Of a DNA stretch of 51,441 nt, positions 26,751 to 35,246 are shown in pieces (the first letter of the stretch is position 1; each line of letters opens with the position of its first letter). Position numbers and translations under genes: made by a program. The notes beneath the pieces are model-generated. The model was given only the letters and a program-made list of their open reading frames with translations, was not told where the DNA came from and ran no database searches. The DNA is from an uncultured Planctomycetota bacterium. Its GTDB lineage: Bacteria; Planctomycetota; Phycisphaerae; Sedimentisphaerales; UBA12454. Where the stretch lies: positions 1 through 51,441 of the forward strand of contig CAINDG010000012.1 in assembly GCA_903847315.1 (NCBI GenBank), written 5' to 3'.

Positions 26751-28062
26751 GAAAACTAAAAAACGCATAGTAATAACCGGCATTGGTATCGTTTGTCCGC
26801 TGGGCAACGATGTCAAAACAATGTGGGATAACATTCTCAATTGCCGCAACGGTATGGCTGCGACGACTATTTTTGACGCCTCGACATATCCGACAAAATT
26901 CTGTGCCGAGGTTAAAAATTTCGACGTAACAAAATGCACAAAGAATCCCGAGCTTCACAAGAACGGCAATCGCCACAGCAAATTCGTTATCGGCGCAGTC
27001 GCCGAGGCGTGCAAGCAGGCGAAAATAGAAGTTGAAACAGAAATTCCTAAAGACGGCATCGACCGCAGAAGAATGGGCATATACCTTGGCGCAGGCGAAG
27101 GCTCTGTTGATAACGAAAATTTCTTCAACGCGATTGTTCAGGGCTGGGACGATGCAAAGGCGCAAATGAATTGGCAGAAATGGGCCGATGTGGCTTTTGG
27201 CGGAATGCAGCCTTATCGTGAGCTTGAGCAGGAGCCGAATATGCCCGCCGCTCACGTCTCGATGTTTACCGGCGCCCGCGGACCTGTCAGAAGCTGTCTT
27301 ACGGCGTGCGCGGCAAGTACGCAAGCCGTCGGCGAAGCGTTTAAAATGCTGCAAGCCGGCCAGGCCGATGTAATGATTGCAGGTGGCGCGCATTGTATGA
27401 TACATCCGCTGGGCGTTATGGGCTTTAATCGCCTCACCGCCCTTTCGACAAGAAACGACAGCCCCGCCACCGCATCGCGTCCGTTCACGGCAAGCAGAGA
27501 CGGCTTTGTCATCGGCGAAGGAGCGGCAATTGTCATTCTCGAAACGCTCGAATCCGCAAAGAAACGCGGTGCTGGCGTCCTCGCTGAAGTCCTCGGCTAC
27601 GGAAGCAGCAGCGACGCGTTCCGCGTAACAGATATGCACGAAGAAGCTCGCGGCGCAGTGCAGGCAATGGAAGCGGCATTGAAAGACGCAAAACTGTCTT
27701 ATAAAGATATAGACTATGTAAGCACGCACGGCACAAGTACCTCTGAAAACGACTCGATTGAGACCCTCGCGTTGAAAAAGGTCTTTAAGGAAGAAGCGAA
27801 AAACACCCCTGTCAGCAGCATCAAGAGTATGATGGGGCATTTAATCGGCGCAGCCGGCGCAGCAGAAATAATTAGCTGTATTCTTGCGATTCGGGACGGC
27901 ATTTTGCCGCCGACGATGAACCTCAACGACCCCGACCCGAGTCTCGATTTGGATTACGTGCCGAATAAGCCGCGAAAAGCCGATATTGACGTTGTAATGA
28001 AAGAATCTTTTGGCTTTGGCGGCCAGAACAACGTTGTTATAATAAGAAAATATAAAAATTAA
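26743..28062 (+). CDS. Beta-ketoacyl-ACP synthase II (FabF-like)
   Basis: 439 residues with the full FabF set: C189 in LTACAAST, H329 in STHGTSTSEND, K361 and H366 in KSMMGHLIGAAG. It catalyses decarboxylative condensation of malonyl-ACP with an acyl chain. It overlaps the preceding ketosynthase by 8 bp, as expected for subunits made in equal amounts, and residues H329, K361 and 366 align at identical positions in both. An insert at about 128-165 (rich in Trp and Gln) is longer than in E. coli FabF. This is the active half of the pair. Confidence 0.9.
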   Translation: MNEKTKKRIVITGIGIVCPLGNDVKTMWDNILNCRNGMAATTIFDASTYPTKFCAEVKNFDVTKCTKNPELHKNGNRHSKFVIGAVAEACKQAKIEVETEIPKDGIDRRRMGIYLGAGEGSVDNENFFNAIVQGWDDAKAQMNWQKWADVAFGGMQPYRELEQEPNMPAAHVSMFTGARGPVRSCLTACAASTQAVGEAFKMLQAGQADVMIAGGAHCMIHPLGVMGFNRLTALSTRNDSPATASRPFTASRDGFVIGEGAAIVILETLESAKKRGAGVLAEVLGYGSSSDAFRVTDMHEEARGAVQAMEAALKDAKLSYKDIDYVSTHGTSTSENDSIETLALKKVFKEEAKNTPVSSIKSMMGHLIGAAGAAEIISCILAIRDGILPPTMNLNDPDPSLDLDYVPNKPRKADIDVVMKESFGFGGQNNVVIIRKYKN

Positions 28063-28065
28063 ATT

Positions 28066-29337
28066 ATGATAGACATAAAAACAATTCGTGAAAATCCGCA
28101 ACCTTATAAAAACGCCTGTAAGGCAAAAAATTTTTATGTCGATATCGACCGCCTGCTCCAGCTCGACAATGATTTGCGCAAGGTAAAGACCCGTCTGCAG
28201 GAAATAACAACTGAAAAGAATACCGTCGGCAAATCCATTCCGAAACTCACCGGCGATGAAAAACAAAAACTCATAAATAAGCTCGCTGAATTTAAAAACG
28301 AAGAGACCGCCCTGGCCGAGCAGATTAAAAATCTTCAGCCGGAACTTGACGCCTTGATGCTCCAGGTTCCCCAGCCCGCCGACGACGATGTGCCGTTCGG
28401 CAAGGACGATACTGAAAATATAGAGATTGCCAAATGGGGCGAAATCCGAAAATTCGATTTCGAGCCAAAAGACCATATCCAGCTCGGTACGGCCCTCGAC
28501 ATCATCGATGTCGAAAGAGCGGTCAGGCTCGCGGGAACGAGGAACTATTTTTTAAAAGGCGCAGGCGCAATGCTGCACTGGGCTATTCTTCGTTTCGCGA
28601 TGGATTTTATGCTTAAAAAAGGTTACGTGCCTTTTGCGGTGCCGATGCTGATGAAAAACGAGGCGATGGCCGGCACAGGTTATTACCCCGGCTCAGAAGA
28701 GCAAACTTACCGGATGGAACGCGACGAATTGAACCTTGCCGGTACTGCCGAGGTGCCATTGACCGCATATTTCACCGGCGAAATTCTCCCGCTGGAAAAA
28801 CTCCCCCAAAAATTTGTGGGATTGAGTACCTGCTATCGCAGGGAAGCCGGCGCCGCGGGCAAAGATACTTATGGCTTATATAGAATTCATCAGTTCGACA
28901 AAGTCGAGCAGGTGGTTATTTGTGAAAACGATATCGAGCAAAGCGCAAAATTCCACGAGGAAATCAGGGCCAACTCCGAATCCGTTATGCAGGCGATGGG
29001 TATTCCTTATCGCGTCGTAAAAGTCTGCACGGGCGACCTCGGCAGAGGCCAGGCCAAAAAATACGATATCGAGGCGTGGATGCCGTCGCGAAAAGGCTAT
29101 GGCGAAACGCACAGCGCAAGCAAATTCTATGATTTTCAGGCAAGAAGACTGAACCTTCGCTACAAAGACAACAAAACAAAGAAAAACCTTTTCTGCCATA
29201 CATTGAATAACACCGTTATTGCTTCGCCGCGTATTTTGATACCGGTTCTGGAACTCAACCAGAACGCCGATGGTTCCGTTAATGTGCCGAAGGTCTTGCA
29301 GCCTTATATGAATGGTATGGAAAAAATTACAAAATAA
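28066..29337 (+). CDS. serS: Seryl-tRNA synthetase
   Basis: 423 residues, typical bacterial SerRS. The N-terminal coiled-coil arm (about 1-105) binds the long arm of tRNA-Ser. The class II core shows TAEVPLTAYFTGEIL, motif 2 CYRREAGAAGKDTYGLYRIHQF and motif 3-like HTLNNTVIASPRILI near the C-terminus (written in parts: CYRREAGAAGKD and TYGLYRIHQF). It attaches serine to tRNA-Ser. It follows the second ketosynthase by 3 bp and so joins the acyl cluster transcript. An intrinsic terminator follows. Confidence 0.95.
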   Translation: MIDIKTIRENPQPYKNACKAKNFYVDIDRLLQLDNDLRKVKTRLQEITTEKNTVGKSIPKLTGDEKQKLINKLAEFKNEETALAEQIKNLQPELDALMLQVPQPADDDVPFGKDDTENIEIAKWGEIRKFDFEPKDHIQLGTALDIIDVERAVRLAGTRNYFLKGAGAMLHWAILRFAMDFMLKKGYVPFAVPMLMKNEAMAGTGYYPGSEEQTYRMERDELNLAGTAEVPLTAYFTGEILPLEKLPQKFVGLSTCYRREAGAAGKDTYGLYRIHQFDKVEQVVICENDIEQSAKFHEEIRANSESVMQAMGIPYRVVKVCTGDLGRGQAKKYDIEAWMPSRKGYGETHSASKFYDFQARRLNLRYKDNKTKKNLFCHTLNNTVIASPRILIPVLELNQNADGSVNVPKVLQPYMNGMEKITK

Positions 29338-29353
29338 CTTTAAATCCTAAAAT

Positions 29354-29382
29354 CCTCGGCTTTATGCCGAGGGTCGTTTTTT
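29354..29382 (+). terminator. Intrinsic terminator after serS
   Basis: CCTCGGC (354-360), TTTAT loop, GCCGAGG (366-372), then GTCG and six T. It ends just before the comEC ATG at 29384, so comEC depends on readthrough or a promoter inside serS. Confidence 0.8.
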
Positions 29383-29383
29383 C

Positions 29384-32008
29384 ATGGATGAAATTCAACA
29401 GAAAATCGAGGAGTTTAAACAGGACCTTCAGTCCCAATCGCCTTTGAAAGAAATTTTTCTTTCCTGCCCTGCCGTTTTGCCAGCTGTCGGTTTAATCATC
29501 GGCCTTGTTTTACAATATTATTTCAATTTGCCGCTGCTTGTCTGGTTCGGCTTTTTAATTCTTTCGATAATTTTATATTTGCCATTGTTTTGCAGGAAGA
29601 CCGTCATTTCGACCGAAGTGAGTCCCGATTCATCGGGACGAGCAAAGCGGAGAAATCTGTTTTTTTATAGATTTCTCGACTTCGGCATCTTTGATGCCTT
29701 CGCTCGAAATGACAAGAGAGAATTTTTGCAGATTTTTATTTCTATCTTATTATGTTTTATTTGCCTCGGCGGTATTCGATTAATATCGCAAAATAAACCA
29801 TTCCCAAACGACATTCGCAATATTGTAAATCAGGATTCCTCTTTCGCTCGCATCAGGGCGCAAATCATCTCTGCCCCGGCGATTGTCGAAAATAATGACT
29901 GGTTTTTCGCGAAAAATTTCCCTTCCACGCCTTATACGACCTTTTACGCAAAAGTAACCGATATAAAAACCGCATCAGGCTGGATGACGGCGGCCGGCAC
30001 AATAAAATTTTACATTTCGGAAGATATCAACAGTTTAAACCTCGGCGATAAATTCGAGTCTTTTTGCAGACTTGAAAAATTCTCTCCTGCCGACAACCCC
30101 GGCCAATTCGACATCGCCGCCTATATGAACAACAACGGCGTTTATCTTTCCGCTTCCGTCAAAACCGTAAACACCATAACAACATTCGGCACCGAAAACT
30201 TCAAATCGCCGTTTGATATAAAAGTAAAATTGCACAACCTTGCCGTCACCGCCTTAAACGGCAACACAGAACCGGACGATGATATGCGTCTTGTTGAAGC
30301 ACTCCTGTTGGGCAGCCGAACAAAAATCAACAGGCCGCTTTACAATGATTTTATAAAGACCGGTCTTGTACATCTGGTCGCCCTTTCCGGTATGAATGTC
30401 GGAATCCTTGCAGGCTTTTTCTGGTGGCTCTCCAAAAAGGCAGGCCTTTTGCACAAAGGACGTTCTATCGCCTGCATAATTGCAACGATTATTTTTATTT
30501 TGGTAGTCCCTTCTCAATCGTCAATCCTTCGTGCAGGCATAATGTTTGCTATCTTCTGTCTGGCACGTTTATTTAACCGTCAATCAAAAACGTTAAACAG
30601 TCTTGCCCTCTCGTTGATTTTGCTCTTGCTCATAAGACCGATAGATTTTCTGGACGCAAGTTTTCAATTGTCCTTCGCAGCGGTGCTTGGAATATTGCTG
30701 TTTTATGAACCAATCAAAAAATATCTTTCTGTGCCTATTGAACCGCTGCGACAAACTCCATTTTATTTATCTGTGCGAATGCCTCTCTATATGTTTGCAG
30801 TTGGTCTTGCCGCATGGACAGCTATTATCCCGCTCATCGCATGGCACTTCTATCAATTCCAGACGCTTACCTCTGTTTGGACTGTGCCTGCCGTTATTCC
30901 TGCAACAGTTATCACTGTTCTGGGCACATTAAAAATTTTATTAAACCCCCTGCTGCCGACCCTGGCTTATGGTTTAAGTCTTGTTATCGATTTTTCAGCG
31001 AAAATCCTCGCGTATCTTGTTACTCTCTTTGCCAAAGTCCCGTTTACCTCTATAATTATCGGCAAACCGTCAATTTATATCGTTTTGCTTTTTTATATTT
31101 TGCTTTTCTTATGGAAATTTTTCCCGTTCAAAAGGTCTGCAAAAAATTATATTTACCCTGCGGCAATTACCTTTTTATTAATTTTTACCGTACTTATAGC
31201 CAAATTTGAAAAATTCGGCAATTTGCAATTGACTGTTCTATCTGTCGGCCACGGGCAGGCGATTTATCTCAAAACGCCGGACAGTAAAAATTTCATCATC
31301 GACGCAGGCTCAATAACAAACACTAACATCGGCGAAAAAATAGTTAATCCTTTTTTAAACTACATCGCCGCCGATAAAATCGATTCTGTATTCGTCAGTC
31401 ACGACGATATCGACCATTACAACGGCTTGCCTGAAATATTGGACAAACACAAATGCAAAAACGCTTACACGACCCCACAATTTATACAAAACGCCGCGAC
31501 CTCGCCGGCTGACGCCAGGTTAATTGAGTTTATCAAATCCAAAAATATTCCTCTTTGCGTTTCGCCCGAAAAAATTTCATCAGGTAAAGTTATTATAACC
31601 CGCTTATGGCCGAGAGAAACGCCGGACGAAAATTCTTTAATGGATAATCAGTCCTCTCTTGTATTATTGATTGAATACGCCGGCAGGAAAATCCTGTCCT
31701 GTTCCGACATAACCGCCGATATTCAAAAGCAGTTAATGGTTTTATATCCGCGACTGGACATTGATTTGATGATTACTCCTCATCACGGCTCAGCAAGAAC
31801 CGCCGATTCCGATTTTATAAACGCCTTCAAACCTGAATTTTTGATTACAAGCTGCTCAGAATCGCGACTTTCCTCTGTTGATGCGCAGATTAAGGAACAT
31901 TCTCAAAGTTATTATACCTGTAGCGATGGTGCGATTACCGTTTTAATTGATTCAGCCGGCAAAATCAAACTTTCGCACTGGACTAACCTGGCGAAAATAT
32001 CAGAATAG
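29384..32008 (+). CDS. comEC: ComEC/Rec2-family DNA uptake channel
   Basis: 874 residues. N-terminal membrane helices lead into an OB-like soluble region. The competence domain is at about 300-560 (LVEALLLGSRTKIN, LVALSGMNVGILAG). The C-terminal metallo-beta-lactamase-like domain has LSVGHGQAIYLKTPD, VSHDDIDHYNG and TPHHGS. The family carries transforming single-stranded DNA across the inner membrane, and the C-terminal domain is thought to degrade the second strand. Residues 74-110 are encoded by a palindromic element (29603-29713) inserted in phase 0, placing a basic peptide between helices 2 and 3. The 3' end overlaps the convergent minus gene by 26 bp. Confidence 0.9.
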   Translation: MDEIQQKIEEFKQDLQSQSPLKEIFLSCPAVLPAVGLIIGLVLQYYFNLPLLVWFGFLILSIILYLPLFCRKTVISTEVSPDSSGRAKRRNLFFYRFLDFGIFDAFARNDKREFLQIFISILLCFICLGGIRLISQNKPFPNDIRNIVNQDSSFARIRAQIISAPAIVENNDWFFAKNFPSTPYTTFYAKVTDIKTASGWMTAAGTIKFYISEDINSLNLGDKFESFCRLEKFSPADNPGQFDIAAYMNNNGVYLSASVKTVNTITTFGTENFKSPFDIKVKLHNLAVTALNGNTEPDDDMRLVEALLLGSRTKINRPLYNDFIKTGLVHLVALSGMNVGILAGFFWWLSKKAGLLHKGRSIACIIATIIFILVVPSQSSILRAGIMFAIFCLARLFNRQSKTLNSLALSLILLLLIRPIDFLDASFQLSFAAVLGILLFYEPIKKYLSVPIEPLRQTPFYLSVRMPLYMFAVGLAAWTAIIPLIAWHFYQFQTLTSVWTVPAVIPATVITVLGTLKILLNPLLPTLAYGLSLVIDFSAKILAYLVTLFAKVPFTSIIIGKPSIYIVLLFYILLFLWKFFPFKRSAKNYIYPAAITFLLIFTVLIAKFEKFGNLQLTVLSVGHGQAIYLKTPDSKNFIIDAGSITNTNIGEKIVNPFLNYIAADKIDSVFVSHDDIDHYNGLPEILDKHKCKNAYTTPQFIQNAATSPADARLIEFIKSKNIPLCVSPEKISSGKVIITRLWPRETPDENSLMDNQSSLVLLIEYAGRKILSCSDITADIQKQLMVLYPRLDIDLMITPHHGSARTADSDFINAFKPEFLITSCSESRLSSVDAQIKEHSQSYYTCSDGAITVLIDSAGKIKLSHWTNLAKISE
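29603..29713 (+). repeat. Palindromic element inserted in frame within comEC
   Basis: A 111-bp unit bounded by GTCATTTCGA (29603-29612) and its exact reverse complement TCGAAATGAC (29704-29713). Inside are three nested hairpins: TCCCGAT/ATCGGGA (623-629/632-638), GAGAAATCT/AGATTTCTC (650-658/669-677) and GGCATC/GATGCC (684-689/693-698). Length is exactly 37 codons, and it encodes residues 74-110 of ComEC with no stop. The outer ends resemble the widespread dispersed palindromes starting GTCATTTCGA or GTCATTGCGAG, two related pieces of which occur at 34937 and 37373. Confidence 0.85.
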
Positions 32009-33308
32009 GATAGAAGATAAACGGCAGAAAGCAAAGTCCGATTCCGAACAGCACTCCCCGGCCATGTGTTTCCGCTATACTAATGGAAAGATAAAGTATT
32101 ACTACAATATAGCCAATCACCGGTACACCGACCACGAAAAGCACTGCGGCCCCCCACCACCAAATCCATGATTTGTCACAAATTTCAGTCAAAATCCATT
32201 CGTGCCAAAACGGGACAATCGCTGCCCATGCCGACTCGCCGTTCCTATAAAACACGACAGCCTTTGAGAGTCGTGCAATTGCGAACAATATCATCACAAC
32301 CAGCAGTGCCCATTTCAGATAACTGACAATTCGGGCAACAAAAGATTCGCCCAGATTTTTGGCTATTTGACTGCTTTTGCCGGATTCTAAGCTAATTAGA
32401 CGGCCATTACCGGAATAGTAATTGATTCCTGCAATTGCCAGTCCGTTTGGTTCTTCTGAAACTGCCACAAAAACGTTGCCGGGTTCTTTTGCCCGAAGTA
32501 TGTATCCGAACATATAAACATTTCCCGTTGTCTCTTGTGCGGAAAATTTGGTTGTAAGATTATAGTTGTTCTCATTCCATTTACTGCCGATAGTTTCAAT
32601 GAAAGGTTTAAGGCTTTCATTCGGGTCTTGCCCACGCAGTTCTTCTATGAGCATAGCCGAAACATTATTGACATCGCCTTTTGCCAGAAGACCTATGAAC
32701 CTGGTGGCAAATTCATTAGCCTTTTTAATTTGCTCTCCTGGTGCCGGATGCCTTTTTTTGACAGTACCTACAGTATCCAATATTAAATTAATGAACAAAC
32801 CGGTCAAAATTATTATTATTGTTATTCCGATTAGCGCCACAATCGGCCAATCATCCAAAAAGTGTCCTTTCTTCGGTTTTTTAATCTCCGCTCCGGCATT
32901 ACCCTCCATCCCGTCTTCCACAGACATTTCAGAGGCAACCGGTACCGGTGGTCTTTGCAGTTCCGGCGGCAAATCCATAGTCCGGACTTGTTTTCCCATA
33001 TCAGCTAAATCCTGTGTGCCGGCAGAATCGTTATCGGCTGTTTGTTGCGCCAAAGCCGGTACTGTAATTGGATTGTTGCAGCCGGTACATTTTACTCGCC
33101 GTCCTGCGTATTCCGGCGGTACGCCGATTTTTTTGTTGCATTGCGAACAGTATATCTTGATTAGATCATTAGGCTTTTCTATTGGCGGAGTTTGCGGATT
33201 TGAAATTGTATTAAGCGTGTTGCATTTTGGACAGCGGACTTTTTTGCCGCCGTATTTGTCTGGCACGTCCTTGCTGTAACCGCAGGAGCTGCATTCGAAT
33301 TTTATCAC
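31983..33308 (-). CDS. Zinc-ribbon membrane protein, DUF5684-like C-terminus
   Basis: 441 residues from the GTG at 33308, with GGGAGAA just upstream. A longer frame runs through tRNA-Ser and is rejected. Two zinc ribbons occur: C6-x2-C9 and C26-x2-C29, then CSQC and CTGC later, each with the planctomycete-common VPDKYGGKKVRC or VPPEYAGRRVKC pattern. A Pro/Glu-rich linker precedes a helix at about 150-175, a periplasmic segment, then three or four C-terminal helices with FYRNGESAWAAIVPFWHEW, like DUF5684. Function unknown; possibly a sensor or protease-like membrane protein. Its stop overlaps the end of comEC by 26 bp. Confidence 0.75.
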   Translation of the reverse strand: MIKFECSSCGYSKDVPDKYGGKKVRCPKCNTLNTISNPQTPPIEKPNDLIKIYCSQCNKKIGVPPEYAGRRVKCTGCNNPITVPALAQQTADNDSAGTQDLADMGKQVRTMDLPPELQRPPVPVASEMSVEDGMEGNAGAEIKKPKKGHFLDDWPIVALIGITIIIILTGLFINLILDTVGTVKKRHPAPGEQIKKANEFATRFIGLLAKGDVNNVSAMLIEELRGQDPNESLKPFIETIGSKWNENNYNLTTKFSAQETTGNVYMFGYILRAKEPGNVFVAVSEEPNGLAIAGINYYSGNGRLISLESGKSSQIAKNLGESFVARIVSYLKWALLVVMILFAIARLSKAVVFYRNGESAWAAIVPFWHEWILTEICDKSWIWWWGAAVLFVVGVPVIGYIVVILYLSISIAETHGRGVLFGIGLCFLPFIFYPILIFSPG

Positions 33309-33377
33309 TCTTCTCTCCCGTTTCTTATACAGAACTTTTATTTCTAACGGCCTCGCCGTTCGTAGCACAGCGAAGAA

Positions 33378-33466
<89 letters not shown>

Positions 33467-33554
33467 ATTATTGGATACTTTATTTTAACCAACTCTCCCC
33501 AAAAACTCAAGTTTAATAAATGATTAGCACAGTCATTTTGTATGACAGAGTTAT

Positions 33555-33580
33555 TTAGCCCCCGGCTTTGCCGGGGGTTT
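33555..33580. terminator. TTTAGC-prefixed GC hairpin, copy A
   Basis: CCCCCGGC (33559-33566), TTT loop, GCCGGGGG (33570-33577), flanked by TTTAG and TTTATT. The partner copy at 34908-34933 has compensatory changes in the stem, consistent with a selected RNA hairpin. It lies before, not after, the pectinesterase gene, so it may be a terminator of an unseen transcript or a 5' element. Confidence 0.55.
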
Positions 33581-33657
33581 ATTCTTAAACCTTATCATCC
33601 TTGATTTCCAGGACAGATTTGATATCCTATTAAAAATCTATTGAAAGGAAATGGCTT

Positions 33658-34905
33658 ATGAACCGTACACTCTACACCGTTGCATTATACATTCTCGTAT
33701 CAACAAATATTCTTGTCTCGACCGCGCTGGCAAAATCGATCAAGCCTGACATCATAGTTGCTCACGATGGTTCGGGAGACTTCAACAGTCTCCAGGCTGC
33801 CATCGACTCTATCCCAAAAGGCAACACTGAACGCAAGGTAATCTTCATCAAAAATGGAACATACAACGAACACATTCGCATCGAGAACTCCTTCTTGACA
33901 CTTCTCGGCCAGGACCGTAAAAAAACTCGCATCGTCTGGGAGATAAATGATGAACGGCTCGCTCCCCAGCAGCACAAGGACGGCAAGGGCATCGCCAGCC
34001 TCAATCTCAAAGACTCTAACGATATCATTATAGAAAATCTTACTATCGACAATCCCGCCAACCTCGGCAAAAAGCCATTTACCGTTTCCAGTACAGGCTC
34101 TGGCACGCGGATAATTATCCAAAATGCTGAAATCATCGGACTGGGCGGCGACACATTATCGCTCTGGTCGCGCGGAATGTATTATCACCGCAACATTCAC
34201 GTCACCGGCACATACCACTTCGTCGGCCCGCGAGGCACCTGCTATATGTCCGACTCCGTCATCGAGGAGTTATCAAACGTTCGTAACGCCCTGTTCAACG
34301 AGGGAATGGACGACCAGCGGGAAAAATTTGTCCTCCGCAATTGTACGATTATCTCGAAAGAGCATTTCGGCCTTGGCTCCTTTTTCCGCGATACCGCCTG
34401 GTATTTTATCGATTGTAAATTCCCCGACACCCTCGACCCCAATGGCAGCATCTTCATCAAACAACACGAGGGCTACACATTCAAATGGCCCACCGACCGC
34501 ATATACTTTGCCCGCTGCAAAGGCCCGGATTATCCATGGCTTAAAGATAACATCGCAAAGTCTGAGGCAAAGACTGCCGCAGCCGTCACAGCAGTATGGA
34601 CTTTCTGGAATCAATGGGACCCGGAAAATACTGCCGCTCCATACATTAAAGATATTTCTCACGCAGGCGAAATTGTGAATATAAAGTTTTCCGAATCAGT
34701 CACCGTCAAAGGCAACCCCATACTGAAACTCGCTGACGGCAAATCCGCCGCTTATTTATCTGGTTCCGGCACTGATACACTCGCGTTCAAGGCCCCGACA
34801 TCATCCGCACCAAAAACTCTCGATTCCAACAACGGTCTGATACTGGCATCCATCGCATCCGCGCAGCCGCGCTGCATCACAGACCAGCTCAAGTTAAATA
34901 AGTAG
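33658..34905 (+). CDS. Secreted pectinesterase-like protein
   Basis: 415 residues with a signal peptide (to about residue 25, ALA-K). The pectinesterase start VAHDGSGDFNSLQAAID is at 34-50, and a beta-helix follows. The first catalytic Asp is kept as D165 in GGDTLSL, but the second site, GTVDFIFG in the family, reads GTYHFVG, with H187 for Asp. The C-terminal about 80 residues (FSESVTVKGNPILKLADG, then YLSGSGTDTLAF) form a bacterial Ig-like module. Pectin demethylation would be the expected role, but the Asp-to-His change makes a normal mechanism doubtful. GAAAGGAA precedes the ATG. Confidence 0.75.
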   Translation: MNRTLYTVALYILVSTNILVSTALAKSIKPDIIVAHDGSGDFNSLQAAIDSIPKGNTERKVIFIKNGTYNEHIRIENSFLTLLGQDRKKTRIVWEINDERLAPQQHKDGKGIASLNLKDSNDIIIENLTIDNPANLGKKPFTVSSTGSGTRIIIQNAEIIGLGGDTLSLWSRGMYYHRNIHVTGTYHFVGPRGTCYMSDSVIEELSNVRNALFNEGMDDQREKFVLRNCTIISKEHFGLGSFFRDTAWYFIDCKFPDTLDPNGSIFIKQHEGYTFKWPTDRIYFARCKGPDYPWLKDNIAKSEAKTAAAVTAVWTFWNQWDPENTAAPYIKDISHAGEIVNIKFSESVTVKGNPILKLADGKSAAYLSGSGTDTLAFKAPTSSAPKTLDSNNGLILASIASAQPRCITDQLKLNK

Positions 34906-35246
34906 TGTTTAGCCCCCAGTTTTACTGGGGGTTCATGTCATTGCGAGCGCAGCGAAGCAATCTCGTATTGTCATTCCCGCGAATGCGGAAATCCAAAATT
35001 ATTTATGTCGTGGTTATACTTTTTTTTGCCTTACTTCTTACTATTGTTTAGCGGTTATTTTCTCGCCAAAATAGTCTCGACAGGGCGATATTTTGAATTA
35101 TTCGCGGCTTTTGCAGCAAAACTGTTGTAAAACGGTTTGAAACCCTTGAAATTTGGAGAAGATTTTGGTATTATAATGAACTTAGTGTGCTTGGTTGCGT
35201 ATCAAGAGTTTGACATAGGAAATGTTTTAGATAAGCACGATTTTTT
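34906..35246. other. Intergenic region with hairpin and dispersed repeats
   Basis: 341 bp. It holds the hairpin-plus-repeat unit at 34908-34967, a second repeat fragment at 34969-34995 with CCCGC/GCGG arms, and an AT-rich second half. TATAAT at 35172-35177 is a possible -10 for the protease gene, but no good -35 is at the right distance. No gene seen. Confidence 0.6.
34908..34967. repeat. Composite hairpin plus GTCATTGCGAG repeat, copy 1
   Basis: TTTAG, hairpin CCCCCAGT/ACTGGGGG (34913-34920 and 34924-34931), then GTCATTGCGAG to CAATCTCGTA (34937-34967). The same order (TTAGCC hairpin, then GTCATTGCGAG to CAATCTCGTA) recurs at 37345-37406, so the two parts seem to travel as one unit. It follows the pectinesterase stop directly. 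Confidence 0.7.

Noticed and set aside
26677-27840. Long minus-strand frame opposite the second ketosynthase
   Set aside because: It overlaps a clear FabF gene in full, has no recognisable motif and shows biased composition expected of an antisense frame.
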